Shown here piece after piece: positions 50,839-59,927 of a DNA stretch of 64,000 nt. Each line of letters starts with the position of its first letter. Within the stretch, counting starts at the first letter, position 1. Under the pieces are notes generated by a model. The model was not told where the DNA came from. It made no database searches and saw only the letters and a program-made list of their open reading frames with translations. The stretch is taken from assembly GCA_018241025.1 (NCBI GenBank), contig JAFEEQ010000002.1, positions 1 through 64,000 on the forward strand. The letters run 5' to 3'. This DNA is from Pseudomonadota bacterium. GTDB lineage: Bacteria > Pseudomonadota > Alphaproteobacteria > Micropepsales > Micropepsaceae. Position numbers and translations under genes: made by a program.

Positions 50839-52581
50839 ATGAGCCTCGCCGACACCCCGCTGGCCATGCCTGCGAGCCCCGAAACCCGCCTGGGGCAGCT
50901 TCTCAGTTGGTGCGCGCGGTGGTGGTGGATCACCCTGACGCTGCTCTGCCTGGCGCTCTGGACGCCCGGCGTATTGAGTCTGCCGCCGCTCGACCGCGAC
51001 GAAAGCCGCTTTGCCCAAGCCTCTCGACAGATGCTGGAGACCCAAAACCTCGTCGACATCCGGTTCGGTCAGGTCCCACGATACAAGAAGCCCGTCGGTA
51101 TCTACTGGCTCCAGGCGGCGAGCACGGCAATCGCCGGGGCGGGCGATCACGATTCGATCTGGACCTATCGCCTGCCTTCCCTGTTCGGAGGGCTGCTCGC
51201 GGTCCTGCTGACCTTCTGGTGCGCGCGCGCTTTCGCGATTGCCGAGGTCGCATGGCTCGGTGCGGCATTGATGGCGACGTCGGTCCTCTTGACCGCCGAA
51301 TCGACCATCGCGACCACCGATGCCGTACAACTCGCCTGCGCCATGGGAGCGATGGGCGTTCTGCTCCGTGCGTATTTGGCGGCACGCAATCCGGACCATC
51401 GCAGACCCGGAACGGCTCTCATTCTCGCCGGATGGGCGGCGTTCGCCGCCGGCATTTTGATCAAGGGACCGGTCGTCCCCGCCGTCTGCGCACTGACTGC
51501 TGCCGGGCTCGTTGCCTTCGACCGCTGGGACTGGCGCTGGCTGAAGACTTTGCAGCCCCTGCGCGGCGTCGGTCTGACCGTTCTGATCGTCGCGCCCTGG
51601 GCAATCGCGATCTCCATCGCAAGCCATGGCGCATTTTATGAGCAGTCGTTGGGGCACGACTTCGCCGCCAAGATCGCAGGCGGGCAGGAGAGCCACGGCG
51701 CCCCGCCGGGATATTACCTCGCCCTGGCCGCCGTGAGCTTCTGGCCGGCGATTCTGTTTGTGCTTCCGGGTCTCGGGGCCGCGATTCAGCGCCGGTCCGA
51801 TCCCGCGATCCGATTTCTGCTGATCTGGGCGATTGCGAACTGGCTGATGTTCGAGTTGGTTCCCACGAAGCTTCCGCATTACGTGCTGCCCGCATATCCC
51901 CCACTGGCAATGCTTGCCGCCAATTGGATGCTGACGCCGAGCGCTGGTCGCGAACGCAACTGGCAATCCATCTTGTACTACCTGGCCACGGCCCTGTTCG
52001 TAATCGGCGGCCTTGCCTTGGCCGTGGCGCCGGCGCTGGCGACCTGGAAGTACGGAAATGGCGTCCCTGTCTGGCTGTACGGGACCGCCGCACTCGGCGT
52101 TCTTCTGGTGCTGGCCGCGTGCGTGGCCCAGCTTCGGCACCGAAGCCTTGGCGCTGCCGGGTTGGCGACGCTTGCAGTGCTTATTTTTTATCCAACTCTG
52201 ACCGCTGGGGCAGGACCTCGCCTTTCGGATATCTGGCTAAGCCCGCGTGCCGCGGCGCTGGTCAAGAAGGATGGACGGCCCGGCGATCCGCCACCGATCT
52301 TCGCCGGATATACCGAGCCCAGTCTCCTCTTCGTCGTGGGCACCGAAACGAGACTGACCAACGGCGTCGGCGCGGCACAGGCTGCGGCGTACCAGGGCGG
52401 TCTCGTCTTCGTTGAAGACCGTGAGCGGCCGGCCTTCCTCGCCAGACTGGCCGAACTGGAGACCGATGCGACGAAGGTCGATCGCCTCGACGGGCTGAAC
52501 TACTCCCGCGGCAAGCCGGTGCACATCACGGTCTACCGCGTGACGGCGACCCGCGACGTGATCGTGCCACCGGCCGAGTGA
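50839..52581 (+). CDS. ArnT-like GT39/GT83 glycosyltransferase, multi-pass
   Basis: A 580-residue inner-membrane protein with about twelve helices. The catalytic acidic pair lies at the end of helix 1 in LPPLDRDESRFAQASRQML (DRDE, as in ArnT), followed by PRYKKPVGIYWLQ and the PTKLPHYVLPAYP segment. ArnT-type enzymes transfer a sugar from a polyprenyl-phosphate donor to lipid A or other acceptors in the periplasm. The divergent GT2 gene would make the donor. The start at 50839 is the first plausible ATG of the N-terminus (cytoplasmic, then first helix). Confidence 0.9.
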   Translation: MSLADTPLAMPASPETRLGQLLSWCARWWWITLTLLCLALWTPGVLSLPPLDRDESRFAQASRQMLETQNLVDIRFGQVPRYKKPVGIYWLQAASTAIAGAGDHDSIWTYRLPSLFGGLLAVLLTFWCARAFAIAEVAWLGAALMATSVLLTAESTIATTDAVQLACAMGAMGVLLRAYLAARNPDHRRPGTALILAGWAAFAAGILIKGPVVPAVCALTAAGLVAFDRWDWRWLKTLQPLRGVGLTVLIVAPWAIAISIASHGAFYEQSLGHDFAAKIAGGQESHGAPPGYYLALAAVSFWPAILFVLPGLGAAIQRRSDPAIRFLLIWAIANWLMFELVPTKLPHYVLPAYPPLAMLAANWMLTPSAGRERNWQSILYYLATALFVIGGLALAVAPALATWKYGNGVPVWLYGTAALGVLLVLAACVAQLRHRSLGAAGLATLAVLIFYPTLTAGAGPRLSDIWLSPRAAALVKKDGRPGDPPPIFAGYTEPSLLFVVGTETRLTNGVGAAQAAAYQGGLVFVEDRERPAFLARLAELETDATKVDRLDGLNYSRGKPVHITVYRVTATRDVIVPPAE

Positions 52582-53003
52582 GGCCAGCGGGTCACACAGC
52601 GCGAATTCATGCACAGCCTCGTTGCACCCGGCCGGTTGAAGCGACCAGTTGCGTCGGCGTCTGCGCGCGCGGCCATCGCGACCGCGTCAGGCGTTTCGAT
52701 GCGTAGCCGAATCACGTCGCCTGGAATGCATCAAAGTGCGATTCCACAAGGCTCGAACAAGTCGAGCCGCGTACCGCGCTAGCGCGGACGACAACGAACA
52801 GGGCGAGCAGACGCGCCACCCGATGGGATATCGCGCCGACCATTTCGATACGTGCGCGGCCGAACCGAACCGTGTTCGATCGCTTCAACCTACTCTTGAC
52901 GTGGGAAATTAAGACTCTAATGATCGAAACACAGTCACGCCCACTGATGGGATGCCGTTGTGGTTTTCGCGCGGGCGACGACTTCGGAGCGTCTTATAAG
53001 ACG
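52582..53003. other. 422-bp intergenic region with dyads
   Basis: No gene seen. It holds the inverted repeat GGCTCGA-5-TCGAGCC (52750-52768), the self-complementary CCGCGCTAGCGCGG (52774-52787) and a TTGACG hexamer near 52897. In-frame ATGs at 52920 and 52948 could extend the KamA gene upstream, so part of this region may be coding. Confidence 0.5.
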
Positions 53004-54320
53004 ATGAGTCTCCAGATAGCGCGGGGGCGCGAAGCCCGTCCTCCGCTCCGGTCGGTCCGCTCGAAGCAGGACGCCCGCCCCCAACTGAAAGAAGTCTCGA
53101 CCGGCACGGTCGTACCGGCACCGGTCCGGAAAGTGGCTCTCCGCTTTCCCGTCAACGCCGAGACCCGCGCCTTCTACAAGCGCTTCTATCCCGATACCTC
53201 CTCGGTCGAGTGGAACGACTGGCGCTGGCAGATGCGGACCCGCATCCGCACTCTCGACGAACTGAACCGGATTTTCCGCCTTTCCGCCGACGAGCATGAG
53301 GCCGTTGCCCGCCACAAGGGATCCCTTCCGGTCGGCATCACGCCCTATTATGCGTCGCTGATGGATCTCGAGGATCCGTCCGAGCCGCTGCGCCGCACCC
53401 ATATCACCACCGGTGGCGAATACATCCGCACCCCGGGCGAGGACAACGATCCGCTCGGCGAGGACCACGACACCGTCGCCCCCGGCATCGTCCACCGCTA
53501 TCCCGACCGCGTGCTGTTCCTGACCACCGGCACCTGCTCGACTTATTGCCGCTACTGCACGCGCGCCCGCGTCGTCGGCAATCCGGGCGGCGAGTACAAG
53601 CTGTCGATGCGCGAATGGGAGCAGGCGCTCGCCTATCTCGAGGCCCATACCGAGGTGCGCGACGTGCTGCTCTCGGGCGGAGACCCGCTGACCCTGGGCG
53701 ACGACAAGCTGGACTACCTGCTCGGCCGCCTGCGTGCGATCAAGCACATCGAGTTCCTGCGCATCGGCACCAAGATCCCGATGGTTCTGCCCCAGCGCAT
53801 TACCAAGGAACTGGTCGCGATCCTCAAGAAGTATCATCCGCTCTGGATGAGCATCCACGCGACCCATCCGAGTGAGCTGACCGAGGAAACCACCGAGTCG
53901 ACCTCCCGCCTCGCCGATGCTGGCATCCCGCTCGGCAGCCAGACCGTCCTCATGAAGGGCATCAACGACGACATCGCGGTGATGAAGCCCCTGATGCAGG
54001 GCCTGCTGAAGCGCCGGGTCCGTCCCTATTACCTCTATCAATGCGATCCGATCAGCGGCTCAGCCCATTTCCGCACCACGGTGGAGAAGGGTCTGGAGAT
54101 CATCGAGGGGCTGCGCGGCCACACCACCGGCTATGCGACGCCGATTTTCGCGGTCGACGCCCCCGGTGGCGGCGGCAAGATCCAGATCGCACCCGACTTC
54201 GTCGTCGGCCGCGACGGCGACGACCTGCTGCTGCGCAATTTCGAGGGCGGCGTCTATCGCTACCCCGATCCGGGTGGGACGCTGGGTGCCAACAAGGCGC
54301 CAAAGCTTGCCGCCGAGTAG
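53004..54320 (+). CDS. KamA-family lysine 2,3-aminomutase-like radical SAM enzyme
   Basis: A 438-residue protein. The radical SAM cluster motif CxxxCxxC is Cys178-Cys182-Cys185 in GTCSTYCRYCTRARV; the PLP-binding region is VDAPGGGGKI, as in lysine 2,3-aminomutase. LLSGGDPLTL and SIHATHPSEL are family strings. It interconverts alpha-lysine and beta-lysine (or a related amino acid), using SAM and PLP. EpmB-type roles on EF-P are less likely because no EpmA or EF-P lies nearby. It leads a cluster with two ATP-grasp genes. The start at 53004 is one of several in-frame ATGs and is uncertain. Confidence 0.9.
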   Translation: MSLQIARGREARPPLRSVRSKQDARPQLKEVSTGTVVPAPVRKVALRFPVNAETRAFYKRFYPDTSSVEWNDWRWQMRTRIRTLDELNRIFRLSADEHEAVARHKGSLPVGITPYYASLMDLEDPSEPLRRTHITTGGEYIRTPGEDNDPLGEDHDTVAPGIVHRYPDRVLFLTTGTCSTYCRYCTRARVVGNPGGEYKLSMREWEQALAYLEAHTEVRDVLLSGGDPLTLGDDKLDYLLGRLRAIKHIEFLRIGTKIPMVLPQRITKELVAILKKYHPLWMSIHATHPSELTEETTESTSRLADAGIPLGSQTVLMKGINDDIAVMKPLMQGLLKRRVRPYYLYQCDPISGSAHFRTTVEKGLEIIEGLRGHTTGYATPIFAVDAPGGGGKIQIAPDFVVGRDGDDLLLRNFEGGVYRYPDPGGTLGANKAPKLAAE

Positions 54321-54345
54321 TTGAGCGAGCCATGAACGTAACGCG

Positions 54346-54397
54346 CCTCCCCCTCTGGGGGAGGTTGAACTGTTTGAGCGATCACCCCGGATCGGGG
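54346..54397. repeat. Intergenic palindromic repeat supplying a ribosome site
   Basis: CCTCCCCCTCTGGGGGAGG (54346-54364) is a strong hairpin and CCCCG-GAT-CGGGG (54385-54397) a second one. The second hairpin's right arm plus GAGG forms the ribosome site of the next gene (ATG 54406). The block resembles dispersed repeats of this genome in composition. Confidence 0.6.
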
Positions 54398-54405
54398 AGG
54401 TGACG

Positions 54406-55392
54406 ATGCGCCTCGGCCTCACTTACGACCTCCGCGACGACTATCGGGCTCTCGGCTACAGCGAAGAGGAGACCGCCGAGTTCGATGCCGAGGAGACCAT
54501 TGCAGGTCTCACGAACGCTTTGACCGGTCTCGGCTATCAGGTCGACCGGATCGGCAATGTGGAGGCGCTGATTGGGCGCCTCGCCGCCGGCGACCGCTGG
54601 GATGCGGTGTTCAACTACTGCGAGGGACTGAAGGGTCTGGCGCGCGAGGCGCAGGTTCCGGCGATCCTCGAAGTTTACGACTTGCCTTATGTTTTTTCAG
54701 ACCCGCTCACCATGGCGCTGACTCTAGACAAGGGCATGTGCAAGCGGGTGATCCGGGATCACGGCATTCCGACTGCCGATTTCGCAGTGATCGAGATGCT
54801 GGCGGATGCCGACCGGATCGCCCTGCCCTATCCTTTGTTTCTCAAACCGATTGCGGAAGGCTCGGGCAAAGGCATTGGGACCAACAACAAGGTCGCAGAT
54901 TTTGCCGGGCTGAAGGCGAGCGCCTCCGATCTCCTTGACCGGTTCCGCCAGCCGGTGCTGGTCGAGACGTACCTGCCCGGCCGGGAGTTCACTGTCGGCA
55001 TCACCGGCACGGGCGCTGACGCCGAGGTACTTGGCGTCAGCGAGATCGTTCCGCTTGCCGGCTATCACGGCGACGGCTACGGCCTCGTCAACAAAGAGGA
55101 CTGGCACGGCCGATTGGACATAGTCGGAGCACCGCCGGCGGAGGCGAAAGCGGCCGGCGATGTCGCACTGCGCGCCTGGAAAGCATTGCGTTGCCTCGAT
55201 GGCGGTCGAATCGACATACGCTGCGACGCGGCGGGGCAACCGAACTTCATCGAGGTCAATCCGCTGGCCGGGCTGAGGCCCGACTATTCGGACATGTGTT
55301 TCATCGCCACGCGCGAGGGCGTGAGCTATCAGGAGCTGATCGGCAAGATCATGACGTCGTTCCGCAAACGTCATCCGGCTCTGAAGGGGTAG
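54406..55392 (+). CDS. ATP-grasp ligase, D-alanine--D-alanine ligase-like (first of two)
   Basis: A 328-residue protein. The ATP-grasp fold shows KGMCKRVIRDHGIPTADF, the glycine-rich loop KPIAEGSGKGIGTNNKV, the binding residues VETYLPGREFTVGI and, at the C-terminus, GGRIDIRCDAAGQPNFIEVNPLAG with the metal-binding N of EVNP. It forms an amide bond through an acyl phosphate. Because the real D-Ala-D-Ala ligase belongs with mur genes, this copy is specialised. It is only about 25-30 percent like its neighbour by eye, so the two probably act on different substrates. Confidence 0.88.
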   Translation: MRLGLTYDLRDDYRALGYSEEETAEFDAEETIAGLTNALTGLGYQVDRIGNVEALIGRLAAGDRWDAVFNYCEGLKGLAREAQVPAILEVYDLPYVFSDPLTMALTLDKGMCKRVIRDHGIPTADFAVIEMLADADRIALPYPLFLKPIAEGSGKGIGTNNKVADFAGLKASASDLLDRFRQPVLVETYLPGREFTVGITGTGADAEVLGVSEIVPLAGYHGDGYGLVNKEDWHGRLDIVGAPPAEAKAAGDVALRAWKALRCLDGGRIDIRCDAAGQPNFIEVNPLAGLRPDYSDMCFIATREGVSYQELIGKIMTSFRKRHPALKG

Positions 55393-55395
55393 AGC

Positions 55396-56376
55396 ATGAA
55401 GGTTCTGGTTCTACATTCCGACATTGCGCCGGACGCCCCGCCCGAGGAGATCGATACCATCACATCGGCCAAGGCCGTCGCGGAAGCATTGATCAAGCAT
55501 GGGCACGAGGCGCCGCTCGCGCCATTTTCCGACAACGCGGACAAGCTTCGCGCCCTGCTGGCGCGCGAGAAGGCCGATGTCGTGTTCAATATGGTCGAAG
55601 GCATCGACGGCATTGGCCACCTGGCGCCCATCGCGCCGCGCATGCTGCGCGAAGCCGGTATTCCGTTTACGGGCGTCGATGCGACCGCGATGGCGCTGAC
55701 CTCGGACAAGCCGCTCACCAAGCGCAAGATGCGCGAAGCCGGCATCGGCACGGCCGATTGGAGCGAAGGTCCGGACTGGAAGGGCCTGGAGGACAAGACC
55801 TACATCGTGAAGTCCACGCTGGAAGATGCTTCCGTGGGGTTGGACGATGGCTGTGTGGTTTTTGGGGCCGATGCCGTTCGGCGGCGCGCGGCCGAGAGCG
55901 AGCGCCTGCATGGCGGCCGCTGGTTCGCCGAGGAGTACATCGACGGCCGCGAATACAACATTTCGGTCCTCTCCGGCCGGGATGGTGAGCCGGTCATCAT
56001 GCCGCTGGCGGAGATGCGCTTCGACGACTGGCCATCGGACAAACCACGAATCGTTGGCTATGGCGCCAAATGGGACGAAAGCCTCGATATCAACGACCAG
56101 ATGGTCCGCGATTTCGATACCGAGACCAAGGACCCCGTGCTTGCGGCGAAACTGAAGAAATCCTGTCTCGGCGTGTGGAAGCTGTTCGGCTTCACCGGCT
56201 ATGTCCGCGTGGACTTCAGAGTCACGCCGGAGGGCGAGCCGCTGGTGCTCGAGATCAACACCAATCCCTGCATTGCTCCCGATGCCGGCCTTGCCGCCGC
56301 CGGCGAACAGGCGGGGATACCCTACGACCAGCTCATCCTGCGTATCGTCGATACGGCACTTTCCGCCCCACGCTGA
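55396..56376 (+). CDS. ATP-grasp ligase, D-alanine--D-alanine ligase-like (second of two)
   Basis: A 326-residue protein. ATP-grasp features: DKPLTKRKMREAGIGTADW, the loop KSTLEDASVGLDDGC, EEYIDGREYNISVL, GYVRVDFRVTPEGEPLVLEINTNPCIAPDAG with the metal-binding EINTNP. It starts 4 bases after the first ligase ends and its stop overlaps the next start (TGATG). The tight coupling with two ligases and KamA suggests stepwise peptide-bond formation. Confidence 0.88.
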   Translation: MKVLVLHSDIAPDAPPEEIDTITSAKAVAEALIKHGHEAPLAPFSDNADKLRALLAREKADVVFNMVEGIDGIGHLAPIAPRMLREAGIPFTGVDATAMALTSDKPLTKRKMREAGIGTADWSEGPDWKGLEDKTYIVKSTLEDASVGLDDGCVVFGADAVRRRAAESERLHGGRWFAEEYIDGREYNISVLSGRDGEPVIMPLAEMRFDDWPSDKPRIVGYGAKWDESLDINDQMVRDFDTETKDPVLAAKLKKSCLGVWKLFGFTGYVRVDFRVTPEGEPLVLEINTNPCIAPDAGLAAAGEQAGIPYDQLILRIVDTALSAPR

Positions 56377-56972
56377 TGGCCGTTCATCGACTTAGCCGGC
56401 AATACATCTGTACCCAGGGCGCCCCCGTCATCCATTCGGTGGATGCGGCGATCTTCAGCTTGCGCTACTTCGCCAAATGCATGGCCTGCGATTTCTGCGA
56501 CGATCAATGCTGCAGCTACGGCGTCGACATCGATCTGGGCAACGTGATCCGTCTCGCCGCCTTGGGCGAGGAGTTTAGAAGCCGGGTGCCCGCATCGCGC
56601 GACGAGTGGTTCACGGCCGAAGCAATCGAGGATCCCGAATTTCCGTCCGGCCGCTATGTCCGCACCCGGACGAAGGACGGCCGCTGCGTCTTCCGCAATC
56701 CGGAAGGCCGCGGCTGCCTGATCCACGGTTACGCGCTCGACAAGGGTATCGACTATCACGACCTCAAACCGATCGTGAGCACGCTGTTTCCGGCCACCTT
56801 CGACTACGGCGTTCTGTGTGTCAGCAGCGAGGTCCACGACCGCAGCCTCGCTTGTAGCGGTAGCGGACCGACGGTCTATGAAGGCGCCCGCGATGAGCTT
56901 CGCTACTATTTCGGCGTGGACTTTATCGCTGAACTCGATGCCCTGTCGGTGGCCAACCTGCCCAACGGCTAG
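56376..56972 (+). CDS. Cysteine-rich metal-binding protein (CxxC-type), last gene of the KamA cluster
   Basis: A 198-residue protein with a dense cysteine motif CMACDFCDDQCC near residue 35 (C-x2-C-x2-C-x3-C-C) and further cysteines at RCVF, GCLI, LCVS and ACSG. The C-rich core resembles YkgJ/UPF0153-type zinc or iron-chelating proteins, with a different spacing. It starts with a one-base stop/start overlap to the second ligase. A redox, metallochaperone or iron-sulfur assembly role for the pathway is possible; unproven. Confidence 0.7.
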   Translation: MAVHRLSRQYICTQGAPVIHSVDAAIFSLRYFAKCMACDFCDDQCCSYGVDIDLGNVIRLAALGEEFRSRVPASRDEWFTAEAIEDPEFPSGRYVRTRTKDGRCVFRNPEGRGCLIHGYALDKGIDYHDLKPIVSTLFPATFDYGVLCVSSEVHDRSLACSGSGPTVYEGARDELRYYFGVDFIAELDALSVANLPNG

Positions 56973-57976
56973 CGCATGGCCGCCAACGGAAAGAATGCCT
57001 CCGCAAGAACCGAAAGATTGGCAGGCGGTTCGACGATCATCTGTATGGCCGCGCCACGGACATAGGCCCGATCGCCCTCATCGGTGAGATATTCGACCGG
57101 CGATTTCCCGTCGACGCGGGCCAGAAACAGCATCGGAAGAAGGCGCGCCACGCGGCGGTCGATATCATGCGGCTTTTCCCAATCTACACCCGACAGGTAA
57201 GCCGTGCGCAGGGCATCGAACGCAGCGGCATAGTCCGCTGTCCATTCGGGATGCCACACCGCCTTAAGCAAAAAATGGTTCATACAGAAAGCGACATCGA
57301 ATGCCGGATCGCCGTAGCAAGCCGTTTCGGCATCGAGAAATACCGGGCCATCGAGACCATGAAGGATATTCTTCGGGCTGATGTCGCCCTGCATCAGGGC
57401 AATCCGCGAACTGGCGATGCGCTCAGCCTCGGCGCGGATAGCCGGTGCAAGCGTCTCGTGTTTCCCGGCGGTGAACAGCAGATACGGCTCCAGGCGCAGC
57501 GCATGGAACTGGGTGTCGTTCGCGAAGGCAGCCGCGATATCGTCGCGGCCGGCAGTCGCGGCGTGAATTCGGGCCAGTAAGGCGCCAACGCGCGCGGCGA
57601 ATGCGGTATCGACCTCGCCTTCAGCCAGCTGCCCCTTCCAGACTGGATAGGCGTCATCCGGCAGGTAGGCCATGGCAAATAGATGGCCCGCATGATCTTC
57701 GCCCAACACCTTGGGCACGGCGCCCGGCACGACGCCGTCAACGAGTTTTATCCAGGCGACCTCCGTTGCCGCGCGTTCGGGTGGCGCCTGCCAGTCCGCA
57801 GCCACCCGCAGCTTCGGCAGCGCGCGCTTGACGACCACGGATACGCGACCCGGAACGTCGACACGCCAGACGTCGCAGGATACCCCTCCTGCGAGCCGCA
57901 CGGCCTCGAACCGGCCTCCGGGCGGCAACAGGCCCATCGCTGTCAGCGCATCGCCGAGTTGGAATTCGTCGCTCAT
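56969..57976 (-). CDS. Aminoglycoside-phosphotransferase (APH)-family kinase-like protein
   Basis: A 335-residue protein. The catalytic loop LMQGDISPKNIL and metal-binding VFLDAETACYGDPAFDVAFCMNHF are typical of APH/choline-kinase-fold enzymes; the N-terminal lobe has VVKRALPKL as the ATP lysine. The aspartate of HGD is in QGD. It phosphorylates a small molecule such as a sugar, amino sugar or choline-like compound. Its 3' end overlaps the cysteine-rich gene's end by 4 bases in convergent orientation. Start 57976 or 57985; no clear ribosome site distinguishes them. Confidence 0.82.
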   Translation of the reverse strand: MSDEFQLGDALTAMGLLPPGGRFEAVRLAGGVSCDVWRVDVPGRVSVVVKRALPKLRVAADWQAPPERAATEVAWIKLVDGVVPGAVPKVLGEDHAGHLFAMAYLPDDAYPVWKGQLAEGEVDTAFAARVGALLARIHAATAGRDDIAAAFANDTQFHALRLEPYLLFTAGKHETLAPAIRAEAERIASSRIALMQGDISPKNILHGLDGPVFLDAETACYGDPAFDVAFCMNHFLLKAVWHPEWTADYAAAFDALRTAYLSGVDWEKPHDIDRRVARLLPMLFLARVDGKSPVEYLTDEGDRAYVRGAAIQMIVEPPANLSVLAEAFFPLAAMR

Positions 57977-58017
57977 TGCGGCCATATTCACCGAACGCGC
58001 ACGACCGAACAAGAACG

Positions 58018-59829
58018 ATGCCAGCGACCTTCACTGATCCCCAGACCCTCATCGATGCAATCATCTCGAAAGTCGGCAAACGGATCGTGCTTGGTCTGCC
58101 TTTGGGCCTTGGCAAGGCGAACCATGTCGCCAATGCCCTGTTCCAGCGCGCCGTAAGCGATCCCTCGATCTCGCTGCACATCTTCACCGCGCTGACCCTG
58201 GAACCCCCGACCGCCAAGAGCGATCTCGAGCGGCGGTTTCTGGGTCCGATTTCCGATCGTCTGTTTAGCGGCTACCTTCGGCTCGACTACGCGGCCGCCC
58301 TTCGCAGCGGGTCGCTGCCGGCAAACGTGCGCGTCGACGAGTTCTTTTTCCTTGCCGGTCGCTGGCTGTCGACCCCCGTCGCCCAGCAAAGTTACATCAG
58401 CGCCAACTACACCCACGCTGCCGACTATCTGATGGCGCGGGGTGTAAACGTCGTGGCGCAGCTGGTTGCAAAGCGCGGCGACAGGCTCAGCCTGTCCTGC
58501 AATCCCGACCTGACACTCGACATGCTGGACGCACGGAAGGAAGGCCGGGCGGATTTTCTGCTGGTCGGCGAGACGAACTCCGAATTGCCCTTCATGCCCG
58601 GCGACGGCGATCTTCCCGCAGAGATCTTCAGCCATATGCTTGAGGGCTGCGACTTCTCCCTCTTCGCCGCTCCGAGGGAGCCGCTTACGGCCACCGAGCA
58701 CGCCATCGGCCTGCACATTGCCCGCCTCGCCGCCGACGGCGGAACGCTGCAAATCGGCATCGGCGCCGAGGGCGACGCCGCGGTCAACGCCCTGATACTT
58801 CGCCAGCGCGCAAACAACGTGTTCAACGACATCGTCAGGCGACTGACTGGCAGAGCGACAGCACTGTCTATAGAGGAGCGAGGTCCGTTTTCGGCAGGGC
58901 TCTACGGCGTCAGCGAGATGCTCGTCGAGGGCTTCCTCGATCTGATCGAAGCCGGTGTTGTGAAGCGCGCGATCGATGGCGTGCTCGTACACGGAGGCTT
59001 TTTTCTGGGACCGGCTTCGTTCTATCGCCGATTGCGCGAAATGCCGGCGGCGGATCTCGCACGCATCCAGATGACCCGGATAAGTTTCACCAACGCCCTC
59101 TATAGCGACGAGCCCGGCAAGCGGGCGGCGCGCGTGAAGGCCCGCTTCGTCAACAATGCGATGATGGCAACCCTGCTGGGCGCGGTCGTCTCGGATGGCC
59201 TGGAAGACGGAAGAGTGGTCAGCGGCGTCGGCGGACAATTCAACTTCGTCGACCAGGCGTTCGCCCTTGAAGGCGCCCGTTCGATCATCGCAATTCAGGC
59301 CGTCCGCGGCCAACGCGGCAAGGCCCTGTCGAACATCCGCTATGCCTACGGCCACAACACCATTCCGAGGCATTTGCGCGATATCGTGGTGAGCGAGTAT
59401 GGCGTCGCGGACCTGCGCGGCAAGTGCGACGAGGACGTTGTCGCCGCAATGCTGGCGATTTCGGATTCGCGCTTTCAGCCGGAGTTGCTTCTCCGGGCGA
59501 AGGAAACCGGCAAAATCGCGAAGACCTACGAAATTCCCGCGAGCGCCCGTGAAAACCATCCCGAGCGGATCGGACAAGCCCTGGCTCCGTTCGGCGAGCA
59601 TCTGCCCGCCTTTCCCTTTGGCAGTGACTTCACGGAGGTCGAATTGCGCCTGCTGCCGGTTCTCGGCCGGCTCCGCGATGCGTCGGCAGCCGAACTGGTC
59701 CGCTTTGCGATCGCCGGCCTTCGCGGCGGTGGCGATGCGGAGGCGATAGCGCGAATGGGTTACGACACGCCGACAACGCTGGCAGACCGGTTGATGACAG
59801 CCGTGTTCCGCGGCGCCATGAAAGCCTGA
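58018..59829 (+). CDS. Acetyl-CoA hydrolase/CoA-transferase family protein
   Basis: A 603-residue protein. The N-terminal half contains KRIVLGLPLGLGKANHVANALF, the middle has LQIGIGAEGDAAVNAL, and the C-terminal domain is recognised by VVSGVGGQFNFVDQAFALEGARSIIAIQAV and VSEYGVADLRGK, the signature of acetyl-CoA hydrolase/4-hydroxybutyrate CoA-transferases. It would move CoA between acyl groups or hydrolyse acyl-CoA in the cytoplasm. The normal family length is about 430-500; the N-terminal 100 residues are extra. Divergent from the APH-family gene. Confidence 0.82.
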   Translation: MPATFTDPQTLIDAIISKVGKRIVLGLPLGLGKANHVANALFQRAVSDPSISLHIFTALTLEPPTAKSDLERRFLGPISDRLFSGYLRLDYAAALRSGSLPANVRVDEFFFLAGRWLSTPVAQQSYISANYTHAADYLMARGVNVVAQLVAKRGDRLSLSCNPDLTLDMLDARKEGRADFLLVGETNSELPFMPGDGDLPAEIFSHMLEGCDFSLFAAPREPLTATEHAIGLHIARLAADGGTLQIGIGAEGDAAVNALILRQRANNVFNDIVRRLTGRATALSIEERGPFSAGLYGVSEMLVEGFLDLIEAGVVKRAIDGVLVHGGFFLGPASFYRRLREMPAADLARIQMTRISFTNALYSDEPGKRAARVKARFVNNAMMATLLGAVVSDGLEDGRVVSGVGGQFNFVDQAFALEGARSIIAIQAVRGQRGKALSNIRYAYGHNTIPRHLRDIVVSEYGVADLRGKCDEDVVAAMLAISDSRFQPELLLRAKETGKIAKTYEIPASARENHPERIGQALAPFGEHLPAFPFGSDFTEVELRLLPVLGRLRDASAAELVRFAIAGLRGGGDAEAIARMGYDTPTTLADRLMTAVFRGAMKA

Positions 59830-59927
59830 CCCTCACACTCCCGTGATCCATCCCGGATCGCAATTCCCGTCAGTGCAACGATGCGTCGGTCAGGGTAGTC
59901 TGCGCAGGATCATTCGGGGAGAAAACG

